This document shows positions 1 to 6,805 of a stretch of 9,659 nt of DNA, piece after piece (the first letter of the stretch is position 1; every line of letters begins with the position of its first letter). A model generated the notes under the pieces. The model was given only the letters and a program-made list of their open reading frames with translations, had not been told where the DNA came from and made no database searches. Origin of the DNA: an uncultured Collinsella sp. (GTDB lineage: Bacteria > Actinomycetota > Coriobacteriia > Coriobacteriales > Coriobacteriaceae). The stretch covers positions 1-9,659 of the forward strand of contig URRT01000070.1 in NCBI GenBank assembly GCA_900550355.1, written 5' to 3'. The position numbers and the translations under genes are program-made.

Positions 1-4
1 TCGG

Positions 5-10
5 TATACT
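5..10 (+). promoter_or_regulatory. Possible -10 box for the helicase gene
   Basis: TATACT differs from the consensus -10 hexamer by one base and lies 61 bases before the helicase start codon. A matching -35 box would fall outside the window, so only half of the promoter can be seen. This is a weak call. Confidence 0.3.
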
Positions 11-71
11 GGTACGGCTCAAACTATGGCGCCGCCCGCAGGCGCGCCGTCCGTCAGATGAGGAGTCGCCC

Positions 72-2972
72 ATGACCCAGCCCTTGCCCTGGGAAAAGAA
101 TGTCGCGGTACCTGTGCCGCCCGCGCCGGAACCCGTGCCGCTCGATGCATACATCGCCCCTGCTGCGCCGGAGCCCGAGCTCGTTCCGCTCGACATCTAC
201 GACGCTCCCGCGCCGGCGCCCAAGCCCGCCAAGCCGCTCGTCGACATCGACAGCCTTAATCCCGCTCAGCGCGAGGCGGTCCTGACCACCGAGGGCCCGC
301 TGCTGGTCCTTGCCGGCGCCGGCTCGGGCAAGACCCGCGTCTTGACCTTCCGTATCGCACATATGCTCGGCGACCTGGGCGTTAAGCCCTGGCAGATCCT
401 TGCCATCACGTTTACCAACAAGGCCGCGGCCGAGATGCGCGAGCGTCTGGCGGCACTCATCCCCAGCGGTACCCGCGGCATGTGGGTGTGCACCTTCCAT
501 GCTATGTGCGTGCGCATGCTGCGCGAGGACGCTGACCTGCTGGGCTACACCGGTCAGTTCACCATCTACGATGACGACGATTCCAAGCGCATGGTGCGCG
601 ATATTATGCAGGCGCTCGGTATCGAGCAAAAGCAATTCCCCATCAACATGATCCGCAGCAAGATCAGTTCGGCCAAAAACGCCATGATCGGCCCCGAGGA
701 CATGCTCAAATCCGCCGACAGCCCCAACGACAAAAAGGCCGCGCAGGTCTACTTGGAGCTGGAACGCCGCCTGCGCGCCGCCAACGCGATGGACTTCGAC
801 GACCTGCTCGTGCGCACGCTCGAGCTGCTGCGCACCCGCCCCGAGGTGCTCGACAAGTACCAGGAGCGCTTCCGCTACATTAGCGTCGACGAGTATCAGG
901 ACACCAACCACGTCCAGTACGAGATCGCCAACCTGCTGGCCGCCAAGTACCAAAACCTCATGGTCGTGGGCGACGATGACCAGTCCATTTATAGCTGGCG
1001 TGGCGCCGACATCACCAACATCCTGGACTTTGAGCAGGACTTTAAAAACTGCAAGACCGTTAAGCTGGAGCAGAACTACCGCTCCACGGGCCATATCCTG
1101 AGCGCCGCCAACGCCGTGGTGCGCCACAACTCGCAGCGCAAGGACAAGCGCCTGTTTACGGCCGAGGGCGATGGCGAGAAGATCCAGGCCTTCCAGGCAA
1201 GCGATGAGCGCGACGAGGGCCGCTGGATTGCCGGCGAGATCGAGAAGCTGCACTCCAAGGGCACGAGTTACGACGACATCGCCGTGTTCTACCGCACCAA
1301 CGCCCAGTCGCGTATCCTCGAAGATATGTTCCTGCGCGCGGGCGTGCCCTACAAGATCGTGGGCGGCACGCGATTCTTCGACCGTGCCGAGATCCGCGAC
1401 GTCATGGCTTATCTCAAGATGATCGTGAACCCGGCAGACGAGATGAGCGTCAAGCGCGTCATCAACACGCCACGCCGCGGTATCGGCTCCACCTCGATCC
1501 AAAAGATCGAGCAGCTGGCGCGCGACAACCGTTGCTCGTTCTTCCAGGCCTGCGAGATCGCAACAGCCGAGACAGGCATGTTTAGCGCCAAGGTGCGCAA
1601 TGGCCTGTCGAGCTTTGTCTCCCTGGTGCGCGAGGGTCGCCGCATGGACGGCGAACTCAAGGACGTCGTCGAGATGATCGTCGATAAGACGGGCCTGCTG
1701 CAGGCTTTCCGCGCCGAGGACACCATGGAGTCCGAGAGCCGCGCCGAGAACATCCAGGAATTCCTGGGCGTCGCCGCTGAATTTGAGGAGACGCACGAGG
1801 ATATCGAGGGCACGCTCGAGAGCTTGGAAGAGCTGCGCGCAGCCGGTGTTGCCGATGTGCCTGCCGGCGCCGAGTCCGAGCCCGTCGTGGTGAGCGCGCC
1901 CGCGCCCGAGCCGGGGCCGTCCGCCTCGGCATCCTCGTTTGAGGCGCTCGTCGGCGCCCGTGACGCCGCGGGCTCTAATCCGCTCGATGGCTTGGCCGCT
2001 CCGGCGCTGTCTCCGCAGGATGCCCTGGCCGCCGCCATCGCGGGCAACGCGTATGCCGTGCCGACAGAGATGCCGGCGGGTGCCGTGCATGCCGACGAGA
2101 TCGAGCGCACCTACGGTCCGCTCACCTGTAAGGCGCTGCCGGCACTCATGGAGTGGCTGGCCCTGCGCTCCGACTTGGATTCCCTGGCCGGCGAGACGCA
2201 CGCCATCACCATGATGACTATCCACTCCGCCAAGGGCCTGGAGTTCCCGGCGGTGTTCGTGGCCGGCATGGAGGAGGGCATCTTCCCACACGTGCACGAC
2301 TTTGGCGGCAGCGATGACCCGGGCAAGCTCGAGGAGGAGCGTCGCCTGGCCTACGTTGCCATCACGCGTGCCCGTAAGCGCCTGTTCCTGACCTATGCGG
2401 CCACGCGTCGCACCTACGGCTCGACCTCTGCCAACCCGCGCTCGCGCTTCCTCAATGAGATTCCGTTTGAGGATATCGAGTTTAGCGGTATCGGTTCTGC
2501 CGGTTTTGAGGGCACGGGCTGGGAGAAGCGCGGCGACCGTCACGGCACCTTTGGCTCGGGCGTGGGTTCGGATATGTATGGCGGCAAGGTGTTCGGTTCG
2601 CATACGCGCTCGACCGGCGGTTCCGGTTCGCGCGGTGGATCGAGTTTTGACGATTTCTTTGGCGGCAGCAGCTACGGGACCGAGCGCCATCGTGGGGTCT
2701 CGCCCGACGCCGGCCGTGTTGCCTCGACCTTTGGTTCGGGTGCGCCGCGAGCCAAAAAGCCGTCATCTAAGGTGTCGCCGACAGTGGAGCGCAAGGTCAA
2801 TCGCGCTAGCGCGTCGCAGGACTTTGCCGCAGGCGATACCGTGAGCCACAAGACCTTTGGCACGGGTACCGTGATCTCGGTCGTCGGAGACATGATCGAG
2901 GTTCAATTCGAAAAGACCGGCCAGACCAAAAAGCTAATGAAAGGTTTTGCACCGATCGTCAAGCTGTCGTGA
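72..2972 (+). CDS. pcrA: ATP-dependent DNA helicase, PcrA/UvrD family (SF1A)
   Basis: A 3'-5' DNA helicase of 966 aa that unwinds DNA in nucleotide excision repair and removes RecA or stalled polymerase in the cytoplasm. All SF1A motifs are visible: Walker A AGAGSGKT (81-88), Walker B DEYQD (273-277), motif III GDDDQSIYSWRGA (300-312), motif IV LEQNYRS (332-338), motif V TIHSAKGLEF (716-725) and motif VI EEERRLAYVAITRA (754-767). The C-terminus (about 918-964, from GDTVSHKTFGTGTV) resembles the Tudor-like domain by which PcrA binds RNA polymerase. It is longer than usual PcrA (about 720-750 aa) because of a Pro/Ala-rich N-terminal tail (about 1-57), an Ala/Pro/Glu-rich insert (about 590-690) and a Gly/Ser-rich linker (about 805-915). 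The ATG at 72 follows AGGAG at 61-65, six bases upstream. PcrA rather than UvrD or Rep is favoured by the tail domain. Confidence 0.96.
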   Translation: MTQPLPWEKNVAVPVPPAPEPVPLDAYIAPAAPEPELVPLDIYDAPAPAPKPAKPLVDIDSLNPAQREAVLTTEGPLLVLAGAGSGKTRVLTFRIAHMLGDLGVKPWQILAITFTNKAAAEMRERLAALIPSGTRGMWVCTFHAMCVRMLREDADLLGYTGQFTIYDDDDSKRMVRDIMQALGIEQKQFPINMIRSKISSAKNAMIGPEDMLKSADSPNDKKAAQVYLELERRLRAANAMDFDDLLVRTLELLRTRPEVLDKYQERFRYISVDEYQDTNHVQYEIANLLAAKYQNLMVVGDDDQSIYSWRGADITNILDFEQDFKNCKTVKLEQNYRSTGHILSAANAVVRHNSQRKDKRLFTAEGDGEKIQAFQASDERDEGRWIAGEIEKLHSKGTSYDDIAVFYRTNAQSRILEDMFLRAGVPYKIVGGTRFFDRAEIRDVMAYLKMIVNPADEMSVKRVINTPRRGIGSTSIQKIEQLARDNRCSFFQACEIATAETGMFSAKVRNGLSSFVSLVREGRRMDGELKDVVEMIVDKTGLLQAFRAEDTMESESRAENIQEFLGVAAEFEETHEDIEGTLESLEELRAAGVADVPAGAESEPVVVSAPAPEPGPSASASSFEALVGARDAAGSNPLDGLAAPALSPQDALAAAIAGNAYAVPTEMPAGAVHADEIERTYGPLTCKALPALMEWLALRSDLDSLAGETHAITMMTIHSAKGLEFPAVFVAGMEEGIFPHVHDFGGSDDPGKLEEERRLAYVAITRARKRLFLTYAATRRTYGSTSANPRSRFLNEIPFEDIEFSGIGSAGFEGTGWEKRGDRHGTFGSGVGSDMYGGKVFGSHTRSTGGSGSRGGSSFDDFFGGSSYGTERHRGVSPDAGRVASTFGSGAPRAKKPSSKVSPTVERKVNRASASQDFAAGDTVSHKTFGTGTVISVVGDMIEVQFEKTGQTKKLMKGFAPIVKLS

Positions 2973-2979
2973 TCCCGGC

Positions 2980-3109
2980 GGACCTGGGCGGGCGTATGGG
3001 GCAACATCGCCTGCTCGGGCAGTCCTGCGCAAGACGGAGAGCACATTAAGTGCTCTCCTTTGCGTGCGGAACTCGCGATCGATGTTGCCCTATACGCCCG
3101 CCCAGGTCC
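2980..3109. repeat. 130-bp nested inverted repeat with 30-bp arms
   Basis: The arms at 2980-3009 and 3080-3109 are reverse complements at 29 of 30 positions. The single difference (G2998 against T3091) is a G-U pair in + strand RNA, so a + transcript can form a 30-bp duplex without interruption. Between the arms is a perfect 9-bp hairpin (3036-3058), and the flanks GCGCAA (3027-3032) and TTGCGT (3060-3065) pair again, so the whole segment could fold into one rod. It begins eight bases after the helicase stop codon. No target-site duplication is evident (left flank CCCGGC, right flank TTGGGT) and there is no open frame of note. It may be a MITE-like or REP-like dispersed element, or a structured RNA in the pcrA 3' untranslated region; the sequence alone does not decide. 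Confidence 0.8.
3036..3061 (+). terminator. Hairpin at the centre of the nested repeat, possible weak terminator
   Basis: The stem GGAGAGCAC pairs perfectly with GTGCTCTCC around the 5-nt loop ATTAA, followed by only three T residues. It could act as a weak terminator behind the helicase gene, or simply be the tip of the larger fold. Confidence 0.4.
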
Positions 3110-3125
3110 TTGGGTAACGGTGCTT

Positions 3126-3154
3126 GCGAACGTCGCTCTGCTCGTTCGCTTTTT
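3126..3154 (+). terminator. Intrinsic terminator behind the helicase gene
   Basis: A 7-bp stem GCGAACG/CGTTCGC (3126-3132 with 3143-3149), with a 10-nt loop, is followed directly by TTTTT (3150-3154). Stem plus T-run on the + strand fits Rho-independent termination of the helicase transcript before it meets the convergent manA gene. Confidence 0.6.
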
Positions 3155-3191
3155 GATCTGGAGAGCCGGGTGGGCTGATAAATAGATATGG

Positions 3192-3229
3192 CAAGGGGCT
3201 CTCCCGCACATGGACGGGAGAGCCCCTTG
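3192..3229 (-). terminator. Strong hairpin downstream of manA
   Basis: A perfect 15-bp stem (3192-3206 with 3215-3229; left arm CAAGGGGCTCTCCCG) with an 8-nt loop lies 25 bases beyond the manA stop codon. Read on the minus strand it is followed by CCATATCTATTTATC, which is AT-rich but not a clean U-tract. Its position argues for ending or stabilising the gntR-manA transcript. It may also act on + strand readthrough, where TTGCGTTTGAG follows. Confidence 0.6.
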
Positions 3230-3253
3230 TTGCGTTTGAGTTGTTGGTGCGAC

Positions 3254-4186
3254 CTACAGGTGGCTGATGATCAGTTCCATCTTGCCTTCGAGGTCGATGG
3301 AGCTGACGGTGTTCGGGGCCAGCAGGTGGCTTCCCTTGTGGACGGGGTCGCCGCAGACGGTGCCTTCGCCGTCGATGACCGACAGACACATGAAGGGCCA
3401 GCGCTGGTCGAGGGTCTTGCTGCCGTCGACACGCACGCGATCGACGGTGTAGCAGGAGTTAGACTCGAGCTCGGTCACGCCATCGACCTCGGGTGCGGTT
3501 ACCGTGCCGTCGGTCGGAGCCTGAGCATCAAAGTCGATGCAATCGAGGCTCTGCTCAATGTGCAGTGGGCGCAGCTTGCCGTCGGTGCCGGGGCGGTCGT
3601 AGTCGTACAGACGATACGTCACGTCGCTCGACTGCTGCGTCTCCAAAATGAGCGTGCCGGTCTTGATGGCATGCACGGTACCGGAATCAATCTGGAAAAA
3701 GTCGCCCTTGTGGATCGGCAGCACGTTGAGCATGTCGTCCCAACGGCCTTCCTCGATCATCTGTGCGGCCTCGACGCGGTCCTTGGCGCGCTGGCCGACA
3801 ATGATCGTGGCACCGGGCTCGCAGTCCAGCACATACCAGCACTCGGTTTTGCCCAAGCTGCCGTTCTCGTGCTTGGCGGCGTACTCGTCGTTGGGGTGAA
3901 TCTGGATCGAAAGGTCGTCCTTGGCGTCCAGAATCTTGATGAGCAGCGGGAACTCCTTGCCTTCACAGTTGCCAAAGAGCTCGCGGTGCTCGGCCCACAG
4001 CCACGACAGCGTGTGGCCGGCGTACGGGCCCTCAGCGATCTGGCAGTCGCCGTTGGGGTGGGCCGAGATGGCCCAGCACTCACCGATGGGACCATCGGGA
4101 ATGTCGTAACCAAATACGGTTTCGAGCTGGCGGCCGCCCCAGATCTTCTCGTGAAAGATCGGCGTCAGCTTAATCAAATCGGACAT
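3254..4186 (-). CDS. manA: Mannose-6-phosphate isomerase, class I (short type)
   Basis: A 310-aa cytoplasmic zinc enzyme that interconverts mannose-6-phosphate and fructose-6-phosphate, feeding mannose into glycolysis. The cupin core shows the expected metal ligands Q95 and H97 (in SIQIHPND), E115 (in GKTECWY) and H172 (in SGTVHAI); R192 in YRLYDYDR fits the catalytic arginine. The N-terminal FHEKIWGG and the length match the roughly 315-aa Bacillus-type enzymes, including GmuF, rather than the longer enterobacterial ManA. The ATG at 4186 is preceded on its strand by GGGGGT at modest distance, a rather weak ribosome site. It lies 74 bases downstream of the GntR gene on the same strand, so the two are probably co-transcribed, and it ends convergently with the helicase. 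Its place beside a beta-glycoside PTS operon suggests that the imported sugar contains mannose (inference). Confidence 0.94.
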   Translation of the reverse strand: MSDLIKLTPIFHEKIWGGRQLETVFGYDIPDGPIGECWAISAHPNGDCQIAEGPYAGHTLSWLWAEHRELFGNCEGKEFPLLIKILDAKDDLSIQIHPNDEYAAKHENGSLGKTECWYVLDCEPGATIIVGQRAKDRVEAAQMIEEGRWDDMLNVLPIHKGDFFQIDSGTVHAIKTGTLILETQQSSDVTYRLYDYDRPGTDGKLRPLHIEQSLDCIDFDAQAPTDGTVTAPEVDGVTELESNSCYTVDRVRVDGSKTLDQRWPFMCLSVIDGEGTVCGDPVHKGSHLLAPNTVSSIDLEGKMELIISHL

Positions 4187-4209
4187 GTTTATACCCCCAT
4201 TGTGTTGTG

Positions 4210-4245
4210 CGGGCGCTGCACAAAACAGCTCAAAGCGAGCGCCCG
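4210..4245 (-). other. Hairpin in the gntR-manA gap
   Basis: CGGGCGCT (4210-4217) and AGCGCCCG (4238-4245) form an 8-bp stem with a 20-nt loop between the two minus-strand genes. No U-run follows it, so it is not a typical terminator. It might affect mRNA processing or the level of manA relative to the regulator. The function is unknown. Confidence 0.35.
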
Positions 4246-4260
4246 GATGACTACAAAAAC

Positions 4261-4980
4261 CTATGCCAACGTTACGTTGTGCAACTCAAAGCGGTCGCCA
4301 ACGTTGCGCGAGACCGAATACTCAAAGGCGGCGCCGCTGTCCAAAAAGCCAATCTGGGTGAGCTCGAGCAGGGGAGAGCCAGGTTTGGTGTCCAGGCGAT
4401 TGGCTTCTTCCTCGGTTGCTGCCACGGCGCGAATGGTACGGTGGAAGCTCGAAATTTTCAGCCCGCATTGCTCGCGGATGAAATGGTAGACCGATCCGTA
4501 CAGGTCCTTCTTTTTAAGGCCTGGAATCAGCTCGAGGGGCATGTAGGTGTACTCGATAACGATGGGCTTCCCATCGGCCTGACGCACGCGCACGACGTGA
4601 TAGGCAAAGTCATCCTCGGCAATTCCCAGCTGGGCTGCGATGTCCGCTGGTGGATTAACAATCGAGAAATCGTAGACCACCGAGGTCACCTTTTCCCCGC
4701 GGTGCTCATACGAAAAGCCCTGGGCACGGTCGTTTTTGCCCTGGAAAAACGCCTGGCCGGGAAGTCCCGCCGTGTCCTTAACGTAGGTACCCGATCCGCG
4801 CCGGCTGGTAATAAGACCTTCCTCGGTGATTTGCTCGATAGCTCGTTTGACGGTGATTTTGGAAACGCTATAGAGCTCACAGAACTCAACGACGGTGGGA
4901 AGCTTGTCGCCCGGTTTAAGAGCGCCATCCTCGATACTTCGACGAATATCTGCAGCTATCGCCTCGTATTTGGGAATCAT
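4261..4980 (-). CDS. GntR family transcriptional regulator, HutC subfamily (GmuR-like)
   Basis: A 239-aa regulator with an N-terminal winged helix-turn-helix (about 1-68: KYEAIAADIRRSIEDGALKP, then LPTVVEFCELYSVSKITVKR, ending in the wing RRGSGTYV) and a C-terminal UTRA ligand-binding domain (about 90-235). UTRA proteins usually bind a phosphorylated sugar or similar effector, which releases DNA. The ATG at 4980 was chosen because AAAGGAGG sits four bases upstream (4985-4992 on the complement) and the protein then begins as family members do. The frame stays open back to 5250, but that extension crosses the promoter region and a repeat. It is divergent to the GH1-PTS operon across 304 bases and precedes manA by 74 bases. 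The likely job is control of both transcripts in response to an intermediate of beta-glucoside or beta-mannoside use; GmuR of Bacillus is the nearest functional analogue by context (inference). Confidence 0.92.
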   Translation of the reverse strand: MIPKYEAIAADIRRSIEDGALKPGDKLPTVVEFCELYSVSKITVKRAIEQITEEGLITSRRGSGTYVKDTAGLPGQAFFQGKNDRAQGFSYEHRGEKVTSVVYDFSIVNPPADIAAQLGIAEDDFAYHVVRVRQADGKPIVIEYTYMPLELIPGLKKKDLYGSVYHFIREQCGLKISSFHRTIRAVAATEEEANRLDTKPGSPLLELTQIGFLDSGAAFEYSVSRNVGDRFELHNVTLA

Positions 4981-5010
4981 GGAACCTCCTTTCCGACATA
5001 TATGAATACA

Positions 5011-5098
5011 AAAAGTAAGTATAACCCTCAACAGGGCATCCATATTACTTTTATCTAAGAAGTTCGAGAAAGAAAAAAGAAAAAGACGCTTTACTTTT
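5011..5098. promoter_or_regulatory. Three copies of the 8-mer TTACTTTT: candidate GntR operators
   Basis: AAAAGTAA at 5011-5018 is the exact reverse complement of TTACTTTT at 5045-5052, and TTACTTTT occurs again at 5091-5098. The first copy touches the candidate gntR -10 box; the third overlaps the candidate -35 of the GH1 operon. The middle of the region is purine-rich (about 5058-5086) and unusually AT-rich for this genome. Repeated sites over both divergent promoters suit binding by the adjacent GntR regulator. The assignment rests on position and repetition only. Confidence 0.45.
5018..5023 (-). promoter_or_regulatory. Candidate -10 box for the gntR-manA transcript
   Basis: Read on the minus strand this is TATACT, 38 bases before the regulator start codon. 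No good -35 hexamer stands at the usual distance (AATATG at 17-bp spacing). An alternative pair on the same strand is TTGAGG (5026-5031) with TATTCA (5003-5008). Either promoter would overlap the 8-mer at 5011-5018, as expected for autoregulation. Confidence 0.4.
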
Positions 5099-5117
5099 AA
5101 AATTAGAGCGCTATAGT
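5090..5117 (+). promoter_or_regulatory. Candidate promoter of the GH1-PTS operon
   Basis: TTTACT (5090-5095) and TATAGT (5112-5117) are separated by 16 bases and lie in AT-rich DNA. The predicted transcript would start near 5124 and carry a leader of about 160 nt containing the hairpin repeat at 5157-5254. The -35 overlaps one of the repeated 8-mers, consistent with repression. Confidence 0.5.
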
Positions 5118-5156
5118 TTAAGCAACGAACGGAATCCTTCCGCACAACAGGATCGA

Positions 5157-5254
5157 CCGTTTGGGGACGGTTTTGTTTTGGCGGGTTGGATATCGGTATG
5201 GCCGGTGCGCGCCCGCGCCGGATAACCTGCCAAAGCAAACCCGTCTCCAACCGG
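5157..5254 (+). repeat. Hairpin-forming inverted repeat in the GH1 operon leader
   Basis: Arms of 27 nt at 5161-5187 (begins TTGGGGACGG) and 5224-5250 (ends CCGTCTCCAA) are inverted copies with 23 of 27 identities. Three of the four differences are G-U pairs in + strand RNA; only T5171/C5240 is unpaired. CCG at 5157-5159 and CGG at 5252-5254 extend the stem. Inside is an 8-bp GC stem (CCGGTGCG, 5202-5209, with CGCGCCGG, 5214-5221). A third copy of the arm lies at 9104-9127, so this is a dispersed repeat rather than a private attenuator. It ends about 20 bases before the GH1 ribosome site. It could be a REP/REPIN-type element spread by a Y1 (RAYT) transposase (inference), now part of the leader. 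Confidence 0.75.
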
Positions 5255-5284
5255 AAGCTCTAGAACACGAAAGCGAGGACTTTG

Positions 5285-6685
5285 ATGGCACAGTATCAGC
5301 TGCCCAACGACTTCTTCTTTGGCGCTGCTATGTCCGGCCCGCAGACTGAGGGTCAGTGGAACCAGGGCGGCAAGCTCGAGAACCTGTGGGACACCTGGTC
5401 CATCCAGGATCTGGGTTCGTTCTACAACCGCGTTGGCTCTTACGCCGGCAATGACTTTATGGCCAAGTACCAGGAAGACCTTCGCATTTTGAAGGACTTG
5501 GGTCTGGATACCTATCGCACTTCCATCCAGTGGAGCCGTCTGCTCGATGCCGACGGCAACCTCAACGAGGAAGGTGCCGCGTGGTATCACGAGTTGTTCC
5601 GCGCCTCTCGCGAAGCCGGCTTGGAGCCGTTTGTCAACTTGTACCACTTTGACATGCCCACCTACCTCTTTAACCGTGGCGGCTGGGAGAGCCGTGAGGT
5701 TGTCGAGGCTTACGCACATTACGCCGACGTCGCCTTCCACGAGTTTGGCCAGGAGATTAAGTACTGGTTCACCTTTAACGAGCCCATCGTCGAGCCCGAG
5801 CAGCGCTATCAGGAGGGCGTGTGGTTCCCGCAGCTCCACGACTTCAACCGCGCCCGCACCGTGCAGTATCACATCTCGCTGGCGCACGCGCTGGCCGTGG
5901 CCAACTATCGTCGCGCCTATGACGAGGGCGCTATTCGCGCCGATGCCAAGATCGGCATGATCAACTGCTTTACCCCGGTCTACACCAAGGAGAACCCCAG
6001 CGAGGCGGACCTCGAGGCCGTGCGCATGACCAGCGGCATCAACAACCGCTGGTGGCTCGACCTCATCACCAAGGGCGAGCTTCCTGCCGACGTGCTCGAC
6101 AGCCTGGCCGAGGGCGGCGTTAAGCTCCCGTTCCGCGCCGGCGACCAAGAGATCCTTAAGCAGGGTGTTGTCGACTGGCTCGGCTGCAACTACTACCACC
6201 CCACGCGTGTTCAGGCGCCGGCGAGCAAGGTCGACCAGTACGGCCTGCCGCACTTTGCCGACGAGTACGTATGGCCCGACGCCGTTATGAACGAGAGCCG
6301 CGGCTGGGAGATCTACCCGCAGGGCCTCTACGACTTTGGCATGGACTGCGCTAAGAACTACCCCGATCTTGAGTGGTTCGTTTCCGAGAACGGCATCGGC
6401 ATCATGGACGAATACAAGAACCGTGACGCCGAAGGAACCATCCAGGATGACTACCGCGTCGACTTTGTACGTCAGCACCTGGAGTGGGTGGCCAAGGCCA
6501 TCGACGAGGGCGCCAAGTGCCGGGGCTATCACTACTGGGCCGTCATCGATAACTGGTCTTGGGCCAATGCCTTTAAGAATCGTTACGGCTTTGTCGAGGT
6601 CGATCTCATGGACGGCTACAAGCGCCGCCTTAAGAAGTCGGCGGCCTGGCTCAAACAGGTCGCCACGACCCACGTGGTTGATTAG
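5285..6685 (+). CDS. Glycoside hydrolase family 1, probable 6-phospho-beta-glycosidase (GmuD-like)
   Basis: A 466-aa cytoplasmic (beta/alpha)8-barrel enzyme that hydrolyses phosphorylated beta-disaccharides delivered by the PTS genes behind it. The GH1 signatures are clear: N-terminal FFFGAAMSGPQTEG (10-23), HFDMP (121-125), acid/base E166 in FTFNEP and nucleophile E368 in VSENG. In the aglycone-phosphate region, S425 stands where non-phospho GH1 enzymes carry Glu, and Y434 is kept, both typical of 6-phospho enzymes; the usual Lys between them is N432, with K431 adjacent. The ATG at 5285 is preceded by GAGGA (5275-5279). A TTG three bases earlier is possible but less likely. EIIC follows after 120 bases. 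Whether the product is glucose-6-P or mannose-6-P is open. The neighbouring manA argues for some activity on mannosides, as for GmuD (inference). Confidence 0.93.
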   Translation: MAQYQLPNDFFFGAAMSGPQTEGQWNQGGKLENLWDTWSIQDLGSFYNRVGSYAGNDFMAKYQEDLRILKDLGLDTYRTSIQWSRLLDADGNLNEEGAAWYHELFRASREAGLEPFVNLYHFDMPTYLFNRGGWESREVVEAYAHYADVAFHEFGQEIKYWFTFNEPIVEPEQRYQEGVWFPQLHDFNRARTVQYHISLAHALAVANYRRAYDEGAIRADAKIGMINCFTPVYTKENPSEADLEAVRMTSGINNRWWLDLITKGELPADVLDSLAEGGVKLPFRAGDQEILKQGVVDWLGCNYYHPTRVQAPASKVDQYGLPHFADEYVWPDAVMNESRGWEIYPQGLYDFGMDCAKNYPDLEWFVSENGIGIMDEYKNRDAEGTIQDDYRVDFVRQHLEWVAKAIDEGAKCRGYHYWAVIDNWSWANAFKNRYGFVEVDLMDGYKRRLKKSAAWLKQVATTHVVD

Positions 6686-6690
6686 CGACC

Positions 6691-6723
6691 GGGCGAACGC
6701 CCAGACCGCGCGCCGCCGCGCGC
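6691..6723 (+). other. Two small GC hairpins in the GH1-EIIC gap
   Basis: GGGCGAACGCCC (6691-6702) and the 16-nt segment 6708-6723 (6-bp stem GCGCGC, loop CGCC) lie just after the GH1 stop codon. Further on, GGTGG (6741-6745) can pair with CCACC (6759-6763). There is no T-run, so these are more likely mRNA stability or processing structures than terminators. Otherwise the 120-base gap holds only the EIIC ribosome site. Confidence 0.4.
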
Positions 6724-6805
6724 AACACATGGCACATCTGGTGGCAGAGGGCGACAGACCACCGTGCGCATAGGAAAAGGCCGGATTTGAAAGTTAGGAG
6801 CAATC

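Noticed and set aside
54..2690. An 878-codon open frame on the minus strand opposite the helicase gene
   Set aside because: The + strand protein has all helicase motifs. The antisense product is an Ala/Gly/Val/His-rich sequence without recognisable domains, as expected when GC-rich third codon positions remove stops on the opposite strand.
2980..3109. A CRISPR repeat, tRNA or known structured RNA in the nested repeat
   Set aside because: There are only two inverted arms and no regular spacers, no cloverleaf or CCA end, and no match by eye to signal recognition particle, 6S or transfer-messenger RNA cores.
4207..5058. A 283-codon + strand frame over the GntR gene
   Set aside because: It is antisense to a well-supported regulator, starts inside the gntR-manA gap and contains no recognisable motif.
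4981..5250. An N-terminal extension of the GntR regulator up to 5250
   Set aside because: The frame is open, but the extra 90 residues would run through the divergent promoters and the dispersed repeat. AAAGGAGG lies directly before the ATG at 4980, where family members begin.
5157..5254. A BglG/LicT-type RNA antiterminator site in the GH1 leader
   Set aside because: The structure is made of copies of a repeat that also occurs near 9104, no T-tract follows it, and the local regulator is a GntR protein with no antiterminator gene in view. An attenuation role is not excluded.
5111..6730. A 539-codon open frame on the minus strand opposite GH1, and similar ones opposite manA (3188-4489), EIIC (6794-7693) and EIIB/EIIA (8155-8928)
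   Set aside because: Each lies over a gene with clear family motifs and conserved catalytic residues. The antisense translations show no motif, no convincing ribosome site and the same biased composition.
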